NCBI RefSeq assembly: GCF_002931235.1
Contig: NZ_PSTT01000109.1
Coordinates: forward strand, 1-64,000
DNA from: Subtercola sp. Z020
GTDB taxonomy: Bacteria > Actinomycetota > Actinomycetes > Actinomycetales > Microbacteriaceae
Length of the DNA stretch: 64,000 nucleotides
Reading direction: 5' to 3'
The notes under the pieces were generated by a model. The model saw only the letters and a program-made list of their open reading frames with translations. It did not search any database and had not been told where the DNA came from. Shown one piece after another: positions 16,780 to 26,149 of this stretch. The first letter of the stretch is position 1, and every line of letters begins with the position of its first letter. The position numbers and the translations under genes were made by a program.

Positions 16780-18627
16780 TCAGGCCAGAAGCTCGCTGAG
16801 CTCCAGCCAGCGCAGCTCGAGGTCGCTCAGCGTGTTCTGCACCGTGTCCAGCTCGGCAGAGAGAGCGCCGAGGCCCGTGTAGTCGTTCGGGTCGTGCGCG
16901 GCCATCTTCACGTGGATGTCGTTCACCTGCGCGCCGTACTTCTCGAGCCGGCGGTTGACCGAGGCGAGCTCCTTCTGCGCGTTGCGGAGGTCGGCACCCG
17001 ACAGCTTCGGCTTCGCAGGAGTGCCGCCGGCACTGCCCGATCCATTCGCCGACGCACCCTGCGACTCTGTCGGGCTCGACGTCGACCCGCGCGTGCCGGT
17101 GCGCTGCTGCAGGGCGCGCACTTCGAGGTACTGGTCGACGCCCCGCGGCAGGTGGATGAAGCCCCCGTCGATCACGGCGTACTGGTTGTCGGTGACGCGT
17201 TCGAGCAGGTACCTGTCGTGCGAGACGACGAGGAGCGTACCGGGATAGGTGTCCAGCAGGTCTTCGATCGCCGCGAGCATGTCGGTGTCGAGATCGTTGG
17301 TCGGCTCATCCAGAATCAGCACGTTCGGTTCGCTCAGCAGGATGAGCAGCAGTTGCAGGCGGCGCTTCTGCCCACCCGAGAGGTCTTTGACCTGCGTCGA
17401 GAGCTGGGCGCTCGTGAAGCCGACGCGCTCGAGCAACTGGGTCGGCGTCATCTCCTTGCCGCCCGACACGTAGGAGCTGCGCTGGCGGCCGATGACATCG
17501 CTGACCCGGTCGTTCAGAATGTCGTCGAGCTCGAAGAGCTGCTGGGTCAGGGTCGCGACGCGGATCGTCTTGCCGCGCTTGACGGTTCCGCCCGTCGGCT
17601 GCAGCGAACCGGAGACGAGGCTCAGCAGCGTGGACTTGCCTGCGCCGTTGATGCCGAGCACGCCGGTGCGCTCGCCCGGGGCGATGCGCCAGGTGACGTC
17701 GTGCAGCACACGCTTCTCGCCCGCTCCCCCGACGCCGTCGTACACGACAGAGACGTTCTCGAGGTCGACCACGTCTTTGCCGAGCCGCTGCATCGCCATC
17801 GACGCGAGGCTCACCGAGTTTCGCACGGGTGGCTCGTCGGCGATCAGGGCGTTCGCGGCGTCGATGCGGAACTTCGGCTTCGCCGTGCGGGCCGGAGCGC
17901 CGCGGCGGAGCCACGCGAGCTCCTTCTTCATCAGGTTCTGGCGCTTCGCCTCCATGGTCGCCGCCATCGTGTCGCGCTCGACGCGCTGCAGGATGTAGGC
18001 GGCGTACCCGCCCTCGAACGGCTCGACCAGCCGGTCATGCACCTCCCAGGTCGCGGTGCAGATCTCGTCGAGGAACCACCGGTCGTGGGTGACGACCACC
18101 AGCCCGCCCGCGTTCGTCGACCAGCGGCGCTTCAGGTGCCCGGCGAGCCAGGCGATGCCCTCGACGTCCAGGTGGTTCGTCGGTTCGTCGAGGAAGATGA
18201 TGTCGTGGTCGCCGATCAGCAGCTGGGCGAGCGCGATGCGCCGGCGCTGGCCACCCGAGAGGTCGGCGACGCTCGCATCCCACGGGATGTCGCTGGCCAG
18301 GCCTGCGATCACGTCGCGCACGATCGGGTCCCCGGCCCAGACGTGTTCCTCGATGTCGCCGACGATGGTCTGGCCGACCGTCAGGGAGTCGTCGAGGGTG
18401 TCGGACTGGTCGAGCACGGCGAGCGTGACGCCGTTGCGGCGGGTGACGCGACCGGAATCGGGCTCGAGGCGCCCGGCGAGCATCCGGAGCAGCGTGGACT
18501 TGCCGTCGCCGTTCCGGCCGACGATACCGATGCGATCGCCCTCGTTGATGCCGATGGTGACGTCGTCGAAGATGATGCGGGTGGGGAATTCGAGGTGAAG
18601 GGACTCTGCGCCCAGTAGATGTGCCAT
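16780..18627 (-). CDS. ABC-F family ATPase (Uup-like)
   Basis: A 615-residue soluble protein with two fused ABC ATPase domains and no membrane segments. First domain: Walker A GRNGDGKST near residue 38, LSGGQRRR, LDEPTNHLD. Second: GINGAGKST near 330, LSGGQKRR, LDEPTNDLD. The linker between them (about 240-280) is Arg/Lys/Ala-rich. A low-complexity Ser/Gly/Thr stretch precedes a C-terminal coiled coil (about 555-615), as in Uup. ABC-F proteins act on ribosomes; some confer antibiotic resistance, but this one sits in a housekeeping string and is more likely a translation factor. Confidence 0.9.
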   Translation of the reverse strand: MAHLLGAESLHLEFPTRIIFDDVTIGINEGDRIGIVGRNGDGKSTLLRMLAGRLEPDSGRVTRRNGVTLAVLDQSDTLDDSLTVGQTIVGDIEEHVWAGDPIVRDVIAGLASDIPWDASVADLSGGQRRRIALAQLLIGDHDIIFLDEPTNHLDVEGIAWLAGHLKRRWSTNAGGLVVVTHDRWFLDEICTATWEVHDRLVEPFEGGYAAYILQRVERDTMAATMEAKRQNLMKKELAWLRRGAPARTAKPKFRIDAANALIADEPPVRNSVSLASMAMQRLGKDVVDLENVSVVYDGVGGAGEKRVLHDVTWRIAPGERTGVLGINGAGKSTLLSLVSGSLQPTGGTVKRGKTIRVATLTQQLFELDDILNDRVSDVIGRQRSSYVSGGKEMTPTQLLERVGFTSAQLSTQVKDLSGGQKRRLQLLLILLSEPNVLILDEPTNDLDTDMLAAIEDLLDTYPGTLLVVSHDRYLLERVTDNQYAVIDGGFIHLPRGVDQYLEVRALQQRTGTRGSTSSPTESQGASANGSGSAGGTPAKPKLSGADLRNAQKELASVNRRLEKYGAQVNDIHVKMAAHDPNDYTGLGALSAELDTVQNTLSDLELRWLELSELLA

Positions 18628-18720
18628 TGTGTCAAGTTGACCACAGAATCGCCGAGGTCACAGAGAGCGCCCGGCGAGGGCACCCTGTAGCGTCGGTGCT
18701 GACGCAGAAAGCAGGCCCCC

Positions 18721-18972
18721 ATGAGTCTCGGATTCGGTATCTTCCTCATCGCCGTCGGCGCCATCCTCGCCTTCGCGCTCGACGTGACGGTCAGCTGGGT
18801 CGACATCAAGACGGTCGGTTACATCCTGATGGGCGCCGGTTTCGTGATCGTCATCATCGGAATCGCGCTGATCGCTCGCAAACGCTCGTCGACCGCGACG
18901 ACCCGCAGCGCGGTCGACCCGGTCAGCGGCGAGCAGGTCACACGCAGCGAACGCCGCGACGACGTCGTCTGA
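18721..18972 (+). CDS. DUF6458 family small membrane protein
   Basis: An 83-residue protein with two hydrophobic helices (about 3-20 and 30-50, GYILMGAGFVIVIIGIALI) and a charged Thr/Arg/Ser-rich cytoplasmic tail. Length, topology and the start MSLGFGIFLIAVGAILAFA fit DUF6458, an uncharacterised actinobacterial family. It is divergent from the ABC-F gene across 93 bp and 10 bp upstream of apt, with which it is probably co-transcribed. Function unknown. Confidence 0.75.
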   Translation: MSLGFGIFLIAVGAILAFALDVTVSWVDIKTVGYILMGAGFVIVIIGIALIARKRSSTATTRSAVDPVSGEQVTRSERRDDVV

Positions 18973-18982
18973 CCCGCGTCGC

Positions 18983-19519
18983 GTGACAACCACCGGTGTG
19001 GCGGAGCTCATCTCTGCCCGCATGACGACCACGCCCGACTTCCCGAAGCCGGGCATCCTGTTCCGTGACCTGACGGCGCTGATGGCCGACGGCGCGGCTC
19101 TGCGGGAGGTGACGGCGGCGCTGCTCGCCGAGATGCCCGCCGACATCGACGCAGTGGTCGGCGTGGAGGCGCGGGGCTTTCTCTTCGCAGCCGCCGCGGC
19201 GCACGCGCGGGGCATCGGGGTGTACCCGATCCGCAAGGAGGGCAAGCTGCCGGGCCCGCTGCTGAGCGAGACCTACGACCTCGAATACGGCACCGCGACC
19301 ATCCAGCTGCAGCCGGACTCGCTGCCCGCCGGGTCGCGGGTCTACGTGCTCGACGATGTGCTGGCGACCGGCGGAACGATGGCCGCCGCGGTTCGCCTGC
19401 TCGAGCGGGCCGGCTACGTGGTGGCGGGGCTCGGCATCGCGATCGAGCTCGCCGACCTCGGCGGGCGGGCGGCGGTCGCGGGCTACCCCGTGCACGCGCT
19501 GCTCGCGCTCGAGGGGTGA
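18983..19519 (+). CDS. apt: Adenine phosphoribosyltransferase
   Basis: Salvages adenine to AMP using PRPP. The 178-residue type I PRTase has the substrate region FPKPGILFRDLTALM, GVEARGFLFAAAAA, the flexible loop RKEGKLPG and the PRPP-binding motif VYVLDDVLATGGTM. The start is GTG, 10 nt after the DUF6458 stop. Length and motif order match the family. It complements prs and guaD in this window. Confidence 0.94.
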   Translation: MTTTGVAELISARMTTTPDFPKPGILFRDLTALMADGAALREVTAALLAEMPADIDAVVGVEARGFLFAAAAAHARGIGVYPIRKEGKLPGPLLSETYDLEYGTATIQLQPDSLPAGSRVYVLDDVLATGGTMAAAVRLLERAGYVVAGLGIAIELADLGGRAAVAGYPVHALLALEG

Positions 19520-19793
19520 GCGGGATGCCCGTGCCGGGTGCCTGCGGCGGCGCCGCGCGCCGCTGCGCTGGTGCGGGCGCGGGTGTGGGTGCGGTCGCGC
19601 GCTGGCGCCGCGCGGCGGGCGCACGCCGTCGGGCGGCGGCGCGCCGCTGCGCTGGCGCGGCTGCGCGTGCGGGTTGTCGCCGCGCGGTGGGCGCGCGCCG
19701 TCGGGCGGCGGCGGTCACCACCCCCGGCGCTTCGATGATCGCCACCCCCGGCGCGACGGGTGTTGCGCGCTGGCGCAGGGCGGCGGCCCGCGC
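19520..19793. repeat. GC-rich imperfect repeat spacer between apt and the 2H gene
   Basis: No separate gene is supported. The 274 bp are almost all G/C with nested imperfect repeats. GCGCCGCTGCGCTGG recurs, a segment around GGCGCACGCCGTCGGGCGG recurs as GGCGCGCGCCGTCGGGCGG, and CCACCCCCGGCGC occurs twice. All frames give Arg/Ala-rich translations. Confidence 0.6.
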
Positions 19794-20540
19794 ATGATGA
19801 GCCTCGAGCTGCTGCTCGACGCGGCGACGGATGCCCGCATCCGGGCCGAGTGGACGGCCCTGGTCGATGCCGACCTCCCCAGCCAGGCCCGCCACACCGG
19901 CGCGAGCAACGCCCCGCACATCACCTTGCTCGCCGCGCAGTCCGTGAGCCCCACCCTCCGCCCCGCAGCCGCGGCGCGCCACGCCGCCGCCAGCGCCGCC
20001 GCCGCCCCCTCTGCTCCCGCCTCGGCCACCGCCCCGGCCGTCGCCGTCGCCGTAGCCGCCGTCCTACTGGCCGACGCCACAGCGGCGAGACCTCAGACGG
20101 CACCCGCGCCGGGTCTCGAGCAGGGGCACGGGCGGGAACTGGGGTTGCCGATCCCGGTCCACCTCAGTGGTCTCATCGTGTTCGGCGGACCGCCGCGCGG
20201 GCTCGTGCTGGCGCGGCTCGTCGCGGTGACCGCCGACCTCGCACTGCTGCACACGAGCGTGCACCGCCGGGCATCCGGAGTCGAGGGCCTCTCTGAGCAG
20301 ACCTCCCCCGACCACTGGACCCCGCACGTCACCCTCGCCAGCCGCCTCACCCCCGCGCAGCTCGCCTCAGCGATCGAGGTGCTCGCCGCCCACGCGGAGG
20401 CATCTGCAGCCGTGACCCCACCCGCCGCCGCTCCCGTCGCACCGCCCGTCACACCGCCCAGCGTCGCGTTCGCGATCTCGCTGCGGCACTGGAACGGCGA
20501 TACGAAGACCGTCAGCACCGTCATCCCGCCGCCCTCCTGA
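19794..20540 (+). CDS. 2'-5' RNA ligase/2H phosphoesterase-like protein
   Basis: A 248-residue protein with the two signature 2H motifs: HITLL near residue 42 and HVTLA near 180, in the spacing of the RNA ligase/cyclic phosphodiesterase fold. Between them residues about 55-105 are an Ala/Pro-rich low-complexity insertion that interrupts the fold, and the C-terminal third has another Ala/Pro stretch before FAISLRHWNGDTKTVST. The start is one of two adjacent ATGs (19794 or 19797); no clear ribosome-binding site. Substrate unknown. Confidence 0.7.
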   Translation: MMSLELLLDAATDARIRAEWTALVDADLPSQARHTGASNAPHITLLAAQSVSPTLRPAAAARHAAASAAAAPSAPASATAPAVAVAVAAVLLADATAARPQTAPAPGLEQGHGRELGLPIPVHLSGLIVFGGPPRGLVLARLVAVTADLALLHTSVHRRASGVEGLSEQTSPDHWTPHVTLASRLTPAQLASAIEVLAAHAEASAAVTPPAAAPVAPPVTPPSVAFAISLRHWNGDTKTVSTVIPPPS

Positions 20541-20550
20541 CCCGCCGCCG

Positions 20551-20567
20551 GGTGTCGCCGGGACACC
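20551..20567. terminator. Short hairpin after the 2H gene
   Basis: GGTGTC (20551-20556) and GACACC (20562-20567) with a 5-nt loop, starting 10 bp after the stop codon. Modest stem and no T-run. The rest of the 237-bp convergent spacer up to ispE holds GCGCGCGGCGGGCAGC twice near 20730-20770 and no gene. Confidence 0.35.
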
Positions 20568-20777
20568 GCTCGCCCAATCGGCGGCGAATACGGGCCCGGT
20601 CGGGCCGAGGAGTGTGCGGGAGACCACGTCTCTGCCCCATCAGGACGGACATGACGCGAACCGGCGCGACTATCGCCTCGGATGCGCTCAGCTCCGTCCG
20701 TGTGGGAGGGGTCCGAGGGCGCGCAGCGCAGCGCAGCGCGCGGCGGGCAGCGCGGCGCGCGGCGGGCAGCGGGCGGG

Positions 20778-21713
20778 TCAGTCGCCGACGACGCGGGCGC
20801 CGTGCACGGGGCCGGTGGCCCGCACGACGGTGTGGCGGCCGGCCGAGAGCGCGATCTGCAGTTCGAGGGCGCCGTCGAGGTCGGCCGCCAGGAAGGCGAC
20901 CGTCGGGCCCGAGCCCGACACGATGCCGGCGAGCGCGCCGTTGGCCTCGCCAACCTCCAGCACGCTGGCGAGCTGCGGCGCCAGGTGCAGGGCCGGGGCC
21001 TGCAGATCGTTGTGCAGGGACTCCGCGAGCATGTGCGGATCTCCTGCGCGGAGCGCCTGCAGCACGTCGGCGTCAACCGTCGGCTGGGTCTGGGCCGGGA
21101 AGATGTCCTGCGCGTGACGGTCGCGGTGGCGGTCGAGCTCCGTGTACACCTCGGGGGTCGCATTACCGTAGTCGGCGAGCGCCAGCACCCACTGGAACTG
21201 CCCCTTCGCGAGCGCCGGGCTCAGCCGGTCGCCGCGCCCGGTGCCGATGGCGGTGCCGCCCGTGAAGGCGAACGGAACATCCGCCCCCAGCCGCGCGGCG
21301 AGGCCGAGCAGCTCCTCACGGCCGAGTTCGGTGCCCCAGAGGGTGTCGCAGGCCAACAGGGTGGCCGCGGCATCCGCAGAGCCGCCGCCCATGCCGCCCG
21401 CGATGGGGACGTTCTTCGAGATCTCGAGGTGCACGCCGCCGCGGAAGCCGGCGCGGTGGGCGAGCATGCGCGCGGCGCGGATCGCCAGGTTCGACCCGTC
21501 GGTCGGCAGGTTCGAGGAGTCGATCGACCCGGTGAAGCTGACGGAGAAGTCGTCGGCGTCAGTCGCACGCACGTCTTCGTAGAGCGACACGGCCTGGTAG
21601 GCGGTCGCCACGTCGTGGTAGCCGTCGGGCATGACGGCCCCGACCTTCAGGAACACGTTGATCTTCCCCGGCGCCCTGACGTGAACCGCTTTGCCTCGCC
21701 AGTTCTGGGTCAT
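20778..21713 (-). CDS. ispE: 4-diphosphocytidyl-2-C-methyl-D-erythritol kinase
   Basis: GHMP kinase of the MEP isoprenoid pathway. The 311-residue protein has [12 protein letters not shown] near residue 14, the ATP loop [19 protein letters not shown] near 110, and [28 protein letters not shown] near the C-terminus. The ATG has a TAAGTT box 6 nt upstream (21720-21725), so it may be expressed as a leaderless mRNA in addition to read-through from rsmA. The rsmA-ispE linkage is widely conserved. Confidence 0.95.
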   Translation of the reverse strand: MTQNWRGKAVHVRAPGKINVFLKVGAVMPDGYHDVATAYQAVSLYEDVRATDADDFSVSFTGSIDSSNLPTDGSNLAIRAARMLAHRAGFRGGVHLEISKNVPIAGGMGGGSADAAATLLACDTLWGTELGREELLGLAARLGADVPFAFTGGTAIGTGRGDRLSPALAKGQFQWVLALADYGNATPEVYTELDRHRDRHAQDIFPAQTQPTVDADVLQALRAGDPHMLAESLHNDLQAPALHLAPQLASVLEVGEANGALAGIVSGSGPTVAFLAADLDGALELQIALSAGRHTVVRATGPVHGARVVGD

Positions 21714-21760
21714 GACGTTAACTTACCTGAGCCGGGCAGAACCGTTCGACGCCCGCCCCC

Positions 21761-22618
21761 TCACTCGACCCGCGTGGCCACCTTCGCGATCGCGAGGAAG
21801 TCGTGCACCGTCAGCGCCTCTCCGCGCGCGGTCGGATCTTGCCCCGCAGCCGTGATGACCTCTGCCGCCGTCGCCGACGACCCGAACACGCTCGAGAGCG
21901 ACTGCCGCAGCATCTTGCGGCGCTGCTGGAACGCGGCATCCACCAGCTCGAAGGTCGCGAGCCGCAGTTCCTCGCTGGCGAGGCTCGTCGTCGAGCGTTC
22001 GAACGCGACCAGCACAGAGTCGACGTTGGGCACGGGCCAGAACACCTGGCGGCTCACCTGGCCTGCCGTTCGCCAGGTTCCGTACCAAGCGGCCTTCACA
22101 CTGGGGCTGCCGTAGACCTTCGAGCCGGGGTCGGCGGCGATGCGGTGACCGACTTCGGCCTGCACCATCACCACACCGCTCTGGATGCTCCAGAAATGTT
22201 CGAGGAAGTGCAGCAGTACCGGCACCGAGACGTTGTAGGGCAGGTTCGCGACGAGCCGGGTGGGGGCGCCGGGCAGGCTCATGATGCGGAGCGCGTCGTC
22301 GCGCACGACGGTCAGCCGGGCATCCGGTTGCAGCATCCCGACCGTGTGCGGCAGCTGTTCGGCGAGCCGTTTGTCGATCTCGATGGCGATCACCTCGGCG
22401 CCGATCTCGACGATGCCGAGCGTCAGCGAACCGAGCCCCGGGCCGATCTCGACGACGGTCTCTCCCGGCTGCACACCGGCGATGCGCACGATGCGCCGCA
22501 CCGAGTTGCCGTCGATCACGAAGTTCTGGCCGAGCTTCTTCGTCGGGGTCAGGTCGAGCAGGTCGGCGAGGTCGCGGATCTCGGCCGGCCCCAGCAGCGC
22601 TGCCTTCTCGTCGGTCAT
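21761..22618 (-). CDS. rsmA: 16S rRNA (adenine1518/1519-N6)-dimethyltransferase
   Basis: KsgA: dimethylates two adjacent adenines near the 3' end of 16S rRNA during 30S maturation. The 285-residue SAM enzyme has KKLGQNFVIDGNSVRRIV, SAM motif EIGPGLGSLT, EIDKRLAEQL and the catalytic NLPYNVS, then FWPVPNVDSVLVAF. The frame runs on upstream, but homology starts at this ATG preceded by GGGGGAGG. About 157 bp separate it from tatD; that gap contains no gene. It lies in a metG-tatD-rsmA-ispE series. Confidence 0.96.
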   Translation of the reverse strand: MTDEKAALLGPAEIRDLADLLDLTPTKKLGQNFVIDGNSVRRIVRIAGVQPGETVVEIGPGLGSLTLGIVEIGAEVIAIEIDKRLAEQLPHTVGMLQPDARLTVVRDDALRIMSLPGAPTRLVANLPYNVSVPVLLHFLEHFWSIQSGVVMVQAEVGHRIAADPGSKVYGSPSVKAAWYGTWRTAGQVSRQVFWPVPNVDSVLVAFERSTTSLASEELRLATFELVDAAFQQRRKMLRQSLSSVFGSSATAAEVITAAGQDPTARGEALTVHDFLAIAKVATRVE

Positions 22619-22775
22619 CGGACCTCCCCCGCCGCTTGGCCCGCGAGACGGACAGTTCGCGCCGAGACGGTCAGGTAGGGCCGTCGGTCTCGCCCGGAAG
22701 TGACCATCTCGCGGTAGAGGGCGCCGGCGTGGGTGGGGAGCGGGAGGCGGGCGGGGAGCGCTGTGCGGGGCGGCA

Positions 22776-23708
22776 TCAGTCGTCCCGGCCGGGCAGGACG
22801 ACGGGCTCGGCGTTCCACGAGCCGTACACCAGCTCGGTGTTCGAGGTGATCTGCGCGGCGAGCATCGACGCATCGGTGCCGAGGTGCTCGGCCATCGCGC
22901 GGAGCGTGTGCGGGATGAGGTACGGCGCGTTCGGCCGGCCGCGGTTCGGCGTCGGCGTCAGATAGGGGGCGTCGGTCTCGACGAGCAGCAGGTTGCGGGG
23001 CGCGACGGCCAGCGCGTCGCGCAGCTTGCCTGCGTTCTTGAACGTCACGGTGCCGGCGAACGACATGAACCACCCGTTCTCGGCGCAGATGCGGGCGAGT
23101 TCGACGTCACCCGAGAAGCAGTGGAACACCGTGCGCTCGGGCGCGCCGACCCGCTTCAGGGTCGCGATCACCTCGGCGTGGGCATCCCGGTCGTGGATCT
23201 GCAGGGCGAGGTCGTTCTCTTTCGCGATCTCGATGTGCGCCTCGAACGAACGGTACTGCGCCGCGATCGCCTCGTCGCCCGAGGTGCGGAAGAAGTCGAG
23301 CCCGGTCTCGCCGACCGCCACCACGCGGGGCCGGGTCGCCAGCTCTGCGATCACGGCGAGTGCGTCGTCGAGGTCGCCGGCCCGGTCGTGCACGGGGGCT
23401 TCGTTCGGGTGCAGGGCGACGGCGGCGAGCATCCGCGGCTCGCGGAGGGCCTGCTCCGCCGACCAGCGCGAGGTCTCGACGTCAGTGCCGACCTGCACGA
23501 CCCCGGCGACGCCGACACTGGATGCCCGGTCGAGCTGTTCGCGGTACGAGAGCTGCTCGCCCGGCGCTCCGTCTGGGCTGGCCGAGCGCTGAGGGATGAT
23601 CTCGAGGTGGGTGTGATTGTCGTACACCGGCACCACGAGAGGTTGCGGCGGCGGCGGATACGTCAGGTCGCGGCCGCGCGACGGTGCACCGCCGCCCGCG
23701 TCGCTCAC
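22776..23708 (-). CDS. TatD family metal-dependent hydrolase
   Basis: Predicted Mg-dependent nuclease (TatD DNase family). The 310-residue TIM-barrel has the metal motif NHTHLE near residue 33, GETGLDFF, QIHDRDAH, FHCFSG and the terminal ETDAPYLTP. The GTG start overlaps the metG stop (GTGA), giving an extra N-terminal stretch that ends in Pro-rich YPPPPQP. Translation is thus coupled to metG, a common metG-tatD arrangement. Confidence 0.93.
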   Translation of the reverse strand: MSDAGGGAPSRGRDLTYPPPPQPLVVPVYDNHTHLEIIPQRSASPDGAPGEQLSYREQLDRASSVGVAGVVQVGTDVETSRWSAEQALREPRMLAAVALHPNEAPVHDRAGDLDDALAVIAELATRPRVVAVGETGLDFFRTSGDEAIAAQYRSFEAHIEIAKENDLALQIHDRDAHAEVIATLKRVGAPERTVFHCFSGDVELARICAENGWFMSFAGTVTFKNAGKLRDALAVAPRNLLLVETDAPYLTPTPNRGRPNAPYLIPHTLRAMAEHLGTDASMLAAQITSNTELVYGSWNAEPVVLPGRDD

Positions 23709-25273
23709 GCCGCGCCTTCGATGGTCTCGACGCGCGGGAAGAGCGGCTCGAGGGCCGTCACGGTTCCGCTGCCCTGCCAGTCGAACGCGGCACGGATGGG
23801 CACTTCGCCGATCTCGCCGACGCCGCCGAGGGCGCTCCAGAGCTTCGCCGTCGCCTCGGGGATGACCGGCGAGAGCAGCACGGCGAGGGTGCCGACACCG
23901 TGCACGGCCGTCGCGAGCACCGCCTCGAGGCGCGGACGGTCGTCGGGGTTCTTCGCCAACTTCCACGGCTCCTGGGCGGTGATGTAGCCGTTCAGCTCGT
24001 CGACCAGCTGCCAGACGGCGCCGATCGCTTCGTGGATGGCGAGGCGCTCGATGGCGGCGTCTGCCTCGGCGACCACGCGGTGTTCGAGTGCGCGAAGGTT
24101 CTCGTCTGCCTCGGCGAGGGTCACGGCATCCGGAACCCGCCCGTCGAAGTAGCGGATGAGCATGGCGACGACGCGCGAGGCGAGGTTGCCGAAGCCGTTC
24201 GCGAGCTCGGCCTGGTAGCGGGCCGAGAGGTCTTCCCAACTGAAGGAGCCGTCCTGCCCGAAGTTGATGGCGCTCATGAAGTAGTAGCGGAATGCGTCAG
24301 ACCCGAACGTGTCGGTGATCTGGTTCGGCGCGATGCCGGTGAGCTTCGACTTCGACATCTTCTCGCCGCCCACCAGCAGCCAGCCGTGGCCGAAGACCTG
24401 CTTCGGCACGTCGAGGCCGGCGGCCATCAGCATGGCCGGCCAGATGACGGCGTGGAAGCGCGCGATGTCTTTGCCGACGATGTGGGTCGCGGGCCACAGC
24501 TCCGCGAAGCGGGCGTCGTCGCTGCCGTAGCCGGCCGCGGTGATGTAGTTCAGCAGCGCGTCGAACCAGACGTAGACGACGTGCGTGTCGTCCCACGGGA
24601 CCTTGATGCCCCAGTCGAACGACTGCCGGCTGATGGAGAGGTCGGTGAGGCCGCGCTTCACGAACGCGACGATCTCGTTGCGCACACTCTCGGGCTGGAT
24701 GAACCCCGGGTTCGACTCGTACAGGTCGAGCAGCGGCTGGGTGAAGTCGCTCATGCGGAAGAAGTAGTTGCGCTCCTGCAGCAGCTCGACCGGCTTCGAG
24801 TGGATGGCGCACACCTGCACGCCCTCGTACTGGCCGGTGCCGTCGACCAGGTCGCCGGGCTGCTTGTACTCCTCGCAGCCCACACAGTAGAAGCCCTCGT
24901 AGTCGCCCGTGTAGATGTAGCCGGCGTCGAAGAGGCGCTGCAGGAAGAGCTGCACGTTGGTCTCGTGCCGCTCGTCGGTCGTGCGGATGAAGTCGTCGTT
25001 CGAGATCTCGATCGTCTTCAGCAGCGGCTGCCAGGCCGTGGCGACGAGGCGGTCGGCCCACTCCTTCGGCGTGACGCCGTTGGCCGTGGCGGTGCGGAGG
25101 ATCTTCTGGCCGTGCTCGTCGGTGCCGGTGAGGAACCACGTGGGGTCGCCCGCCTGGCGGTGCCAGCGCGCGAGAACGTCGGCGGCGACCTCGGTGTAGG
25201 CGTGCCCGATGTGGGGCACGTCGTTCACATAGAAGATCGGCGTGGTGATGTAGAAAGAGGAGCCGTCGGACAT
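23705..25273 (-). CDS. metG: Methionyl-tRNA synthetase
   Basis: Charges tRNA-Met. The 522-residue class I enzyme has HIGHAYTE near residue 21, a zinc knuckle with CVGC near 125 and a later CAIH, WFDALLNYI and KMSKSK near 300, ending at the anticodon-binding domain without the C-terminal dimerisation domain. Two in-frame ATGs exist: 25273 (used here) and 25282, which overlaps the rsmI stop as ATGA. Coupling to rsmI favours 25282, so the N-terminus is uncertain by three residues. Confidence 0.96.
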   Translation of the reverse strand: MSDGSSFYITTPIFYVNDVPHIGHAYTEVAADVLARWHRQAGDPTWFLTGTDEHGQKILRTATANGVTPKEWADRLVATAWQPLLKTIEISNDDFIRTTDERHETNVQLFLQRLFDAGYIYTGDYEGFYCVGCEEYKQPGDLVDGTGQYEGVQVCAIHSKPVELLQERNYFFRMSDFTQPLLDLYESNPGFIQPESVRNEIVAFVKRGLTDLSISRQSFDWGIKVPWDDTHVVYVWFDALLNYITAAGYGSDDARFAELWPATHIVGKDIARFHAVIWPAMLMAAGLDVPKQVFGHGWLLVGGEKMSKSKLTGIAPNQITDTFGSDAFRYYFMSAINFGQDGSFSWEDLSARYQAELANGFGNLASRVVAMLIRYFDGRVPDAVTLAEADENLRALEHRVVAEADAAIERLAIHEAIGAVWQLVDELNGYITAQEPWKLAKNPDDRPRLEAVLATAVHGVGTLAVLLSPVIPEATAKLWSALGGVGEIGEVPIRAAFDWQGSGTVTALEPLFPRVETIEGAA

Positions 25274-25278
25274 GCTCC

Positions 25279-26118
25279 TCATCTTAAGGCGTGCCGGGCC
25301 TCCACCCGGGCGGCGAGGGCCGCCTCGTACAGGTCGCGCTTGCTGAGGCCGGTGGCATCGGCGATGGCGGCGGCCGCGTCTTTCAGCCGCGTGCCGTCGG
25401 AGACGAGCTCCTGCACCTGGGCCACACCGACCTCGAGTGTGACCTCGAGAGCCTCCGCGCCGGCGACGACCAGCACGATCTCGCCCTTCACCCCGGCCGC
25501 CGCCCACTCGACCAGCGACGCCGCGGTGCCCCGCCGCACCTCTTCATAGAGCTTCGTGAGCTCCCGGCAGACCGCGACGAGCCGGTCGTCGCCGAAGGCA
25601 GACGCGATGTTGGCGAGGGAAGCCTCGAGCCGGTTCGGCGACTCGAAGAACACCATCGTGCGGCGCTCCCGCACCAGCTCCCGCAGCACCCGCAGCCGGT
25701 CGCCCTGCTTCCGCGGCAGAAAACCCTCGAACGTGAATCGGTCGGTCGGCAGGCCCGAGACGGCGAGCGCCGAGACGACGGCCGACGGGCCCGGGATGAT
25801 CGTGACATCCACTCCCCCGGCGACCGCGGCCTGCACGAGATGGAACCCCGGATCCGAGACGGTCGGCATACCGGCATCGCTCAGCACGACGAGGTCGGTC
25901 GTGCGCGCGAGCTCGACGAGTTCGAGGGCCTTCTCGCGCTCATTGTGGTCGTGCAGGGCGATGAGGCGGGGCCGGTTCTCGACGCCGAGCGCGCGCAGCA
26001 GCTTCGCCGTGACGCGGGTGTCTTCGGCAGCGACGACCTCGGCGGCCTCGAGGGTCTCGACGAGGCGCACGGAGGCATCCTTGAGGTTGCCGATGGGCGT
26101 GGCGGCCAGGATGATCAT
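25279..26118 (-). CDS. rsmI: 16S rRNA (cytidine1402-2'-O)-methyltransferase
   Basis: Methylates the ribose of C1402 in the decoding centre. The 279-residue tetrapyrrole-methylase-fold protein has ILAATPIGNLKDAS, AAEDTRVTAKLL, LSDAGMPTVSDPG, IIPGPSA and FEGFLPRK, all diagnostic of RsmI. CAGACT lies 7 nt before the ATG (26126-26131), so a leaderless start is likely. The gene is divergent from the mannosyltransferase with only 31 bp between start codons, and leads into metG. Confidence 0.95.
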   Translation of the reverse strand: MIILAATPIGNLKDASVRLVETLEAAEVVAAEDTRVTAKLLRALGVENRPRLIALHDHNEREKALELVELARTTDLVVLSDAGMPTVSDPGFHLVQAAVAGGVDVTIIPGPSAVVSALAVSGLPTDRFTFEGFLPRKQGDRLRVLRELVRERRTMVFFESPNRLEASLANIASAFGDDRLVAVCRELTKLYEEVRRGTAASLVEWAAAGVKGEIVLVVAGAEALEVTLEVGVAQVQELVSDGTRLKDAAAAIADATGLSKRDLYEAALAARVEARHALR

Positions 26119-26149
26119 GCGCTCCAGTCTGCACCAGTACCATGGGCGG

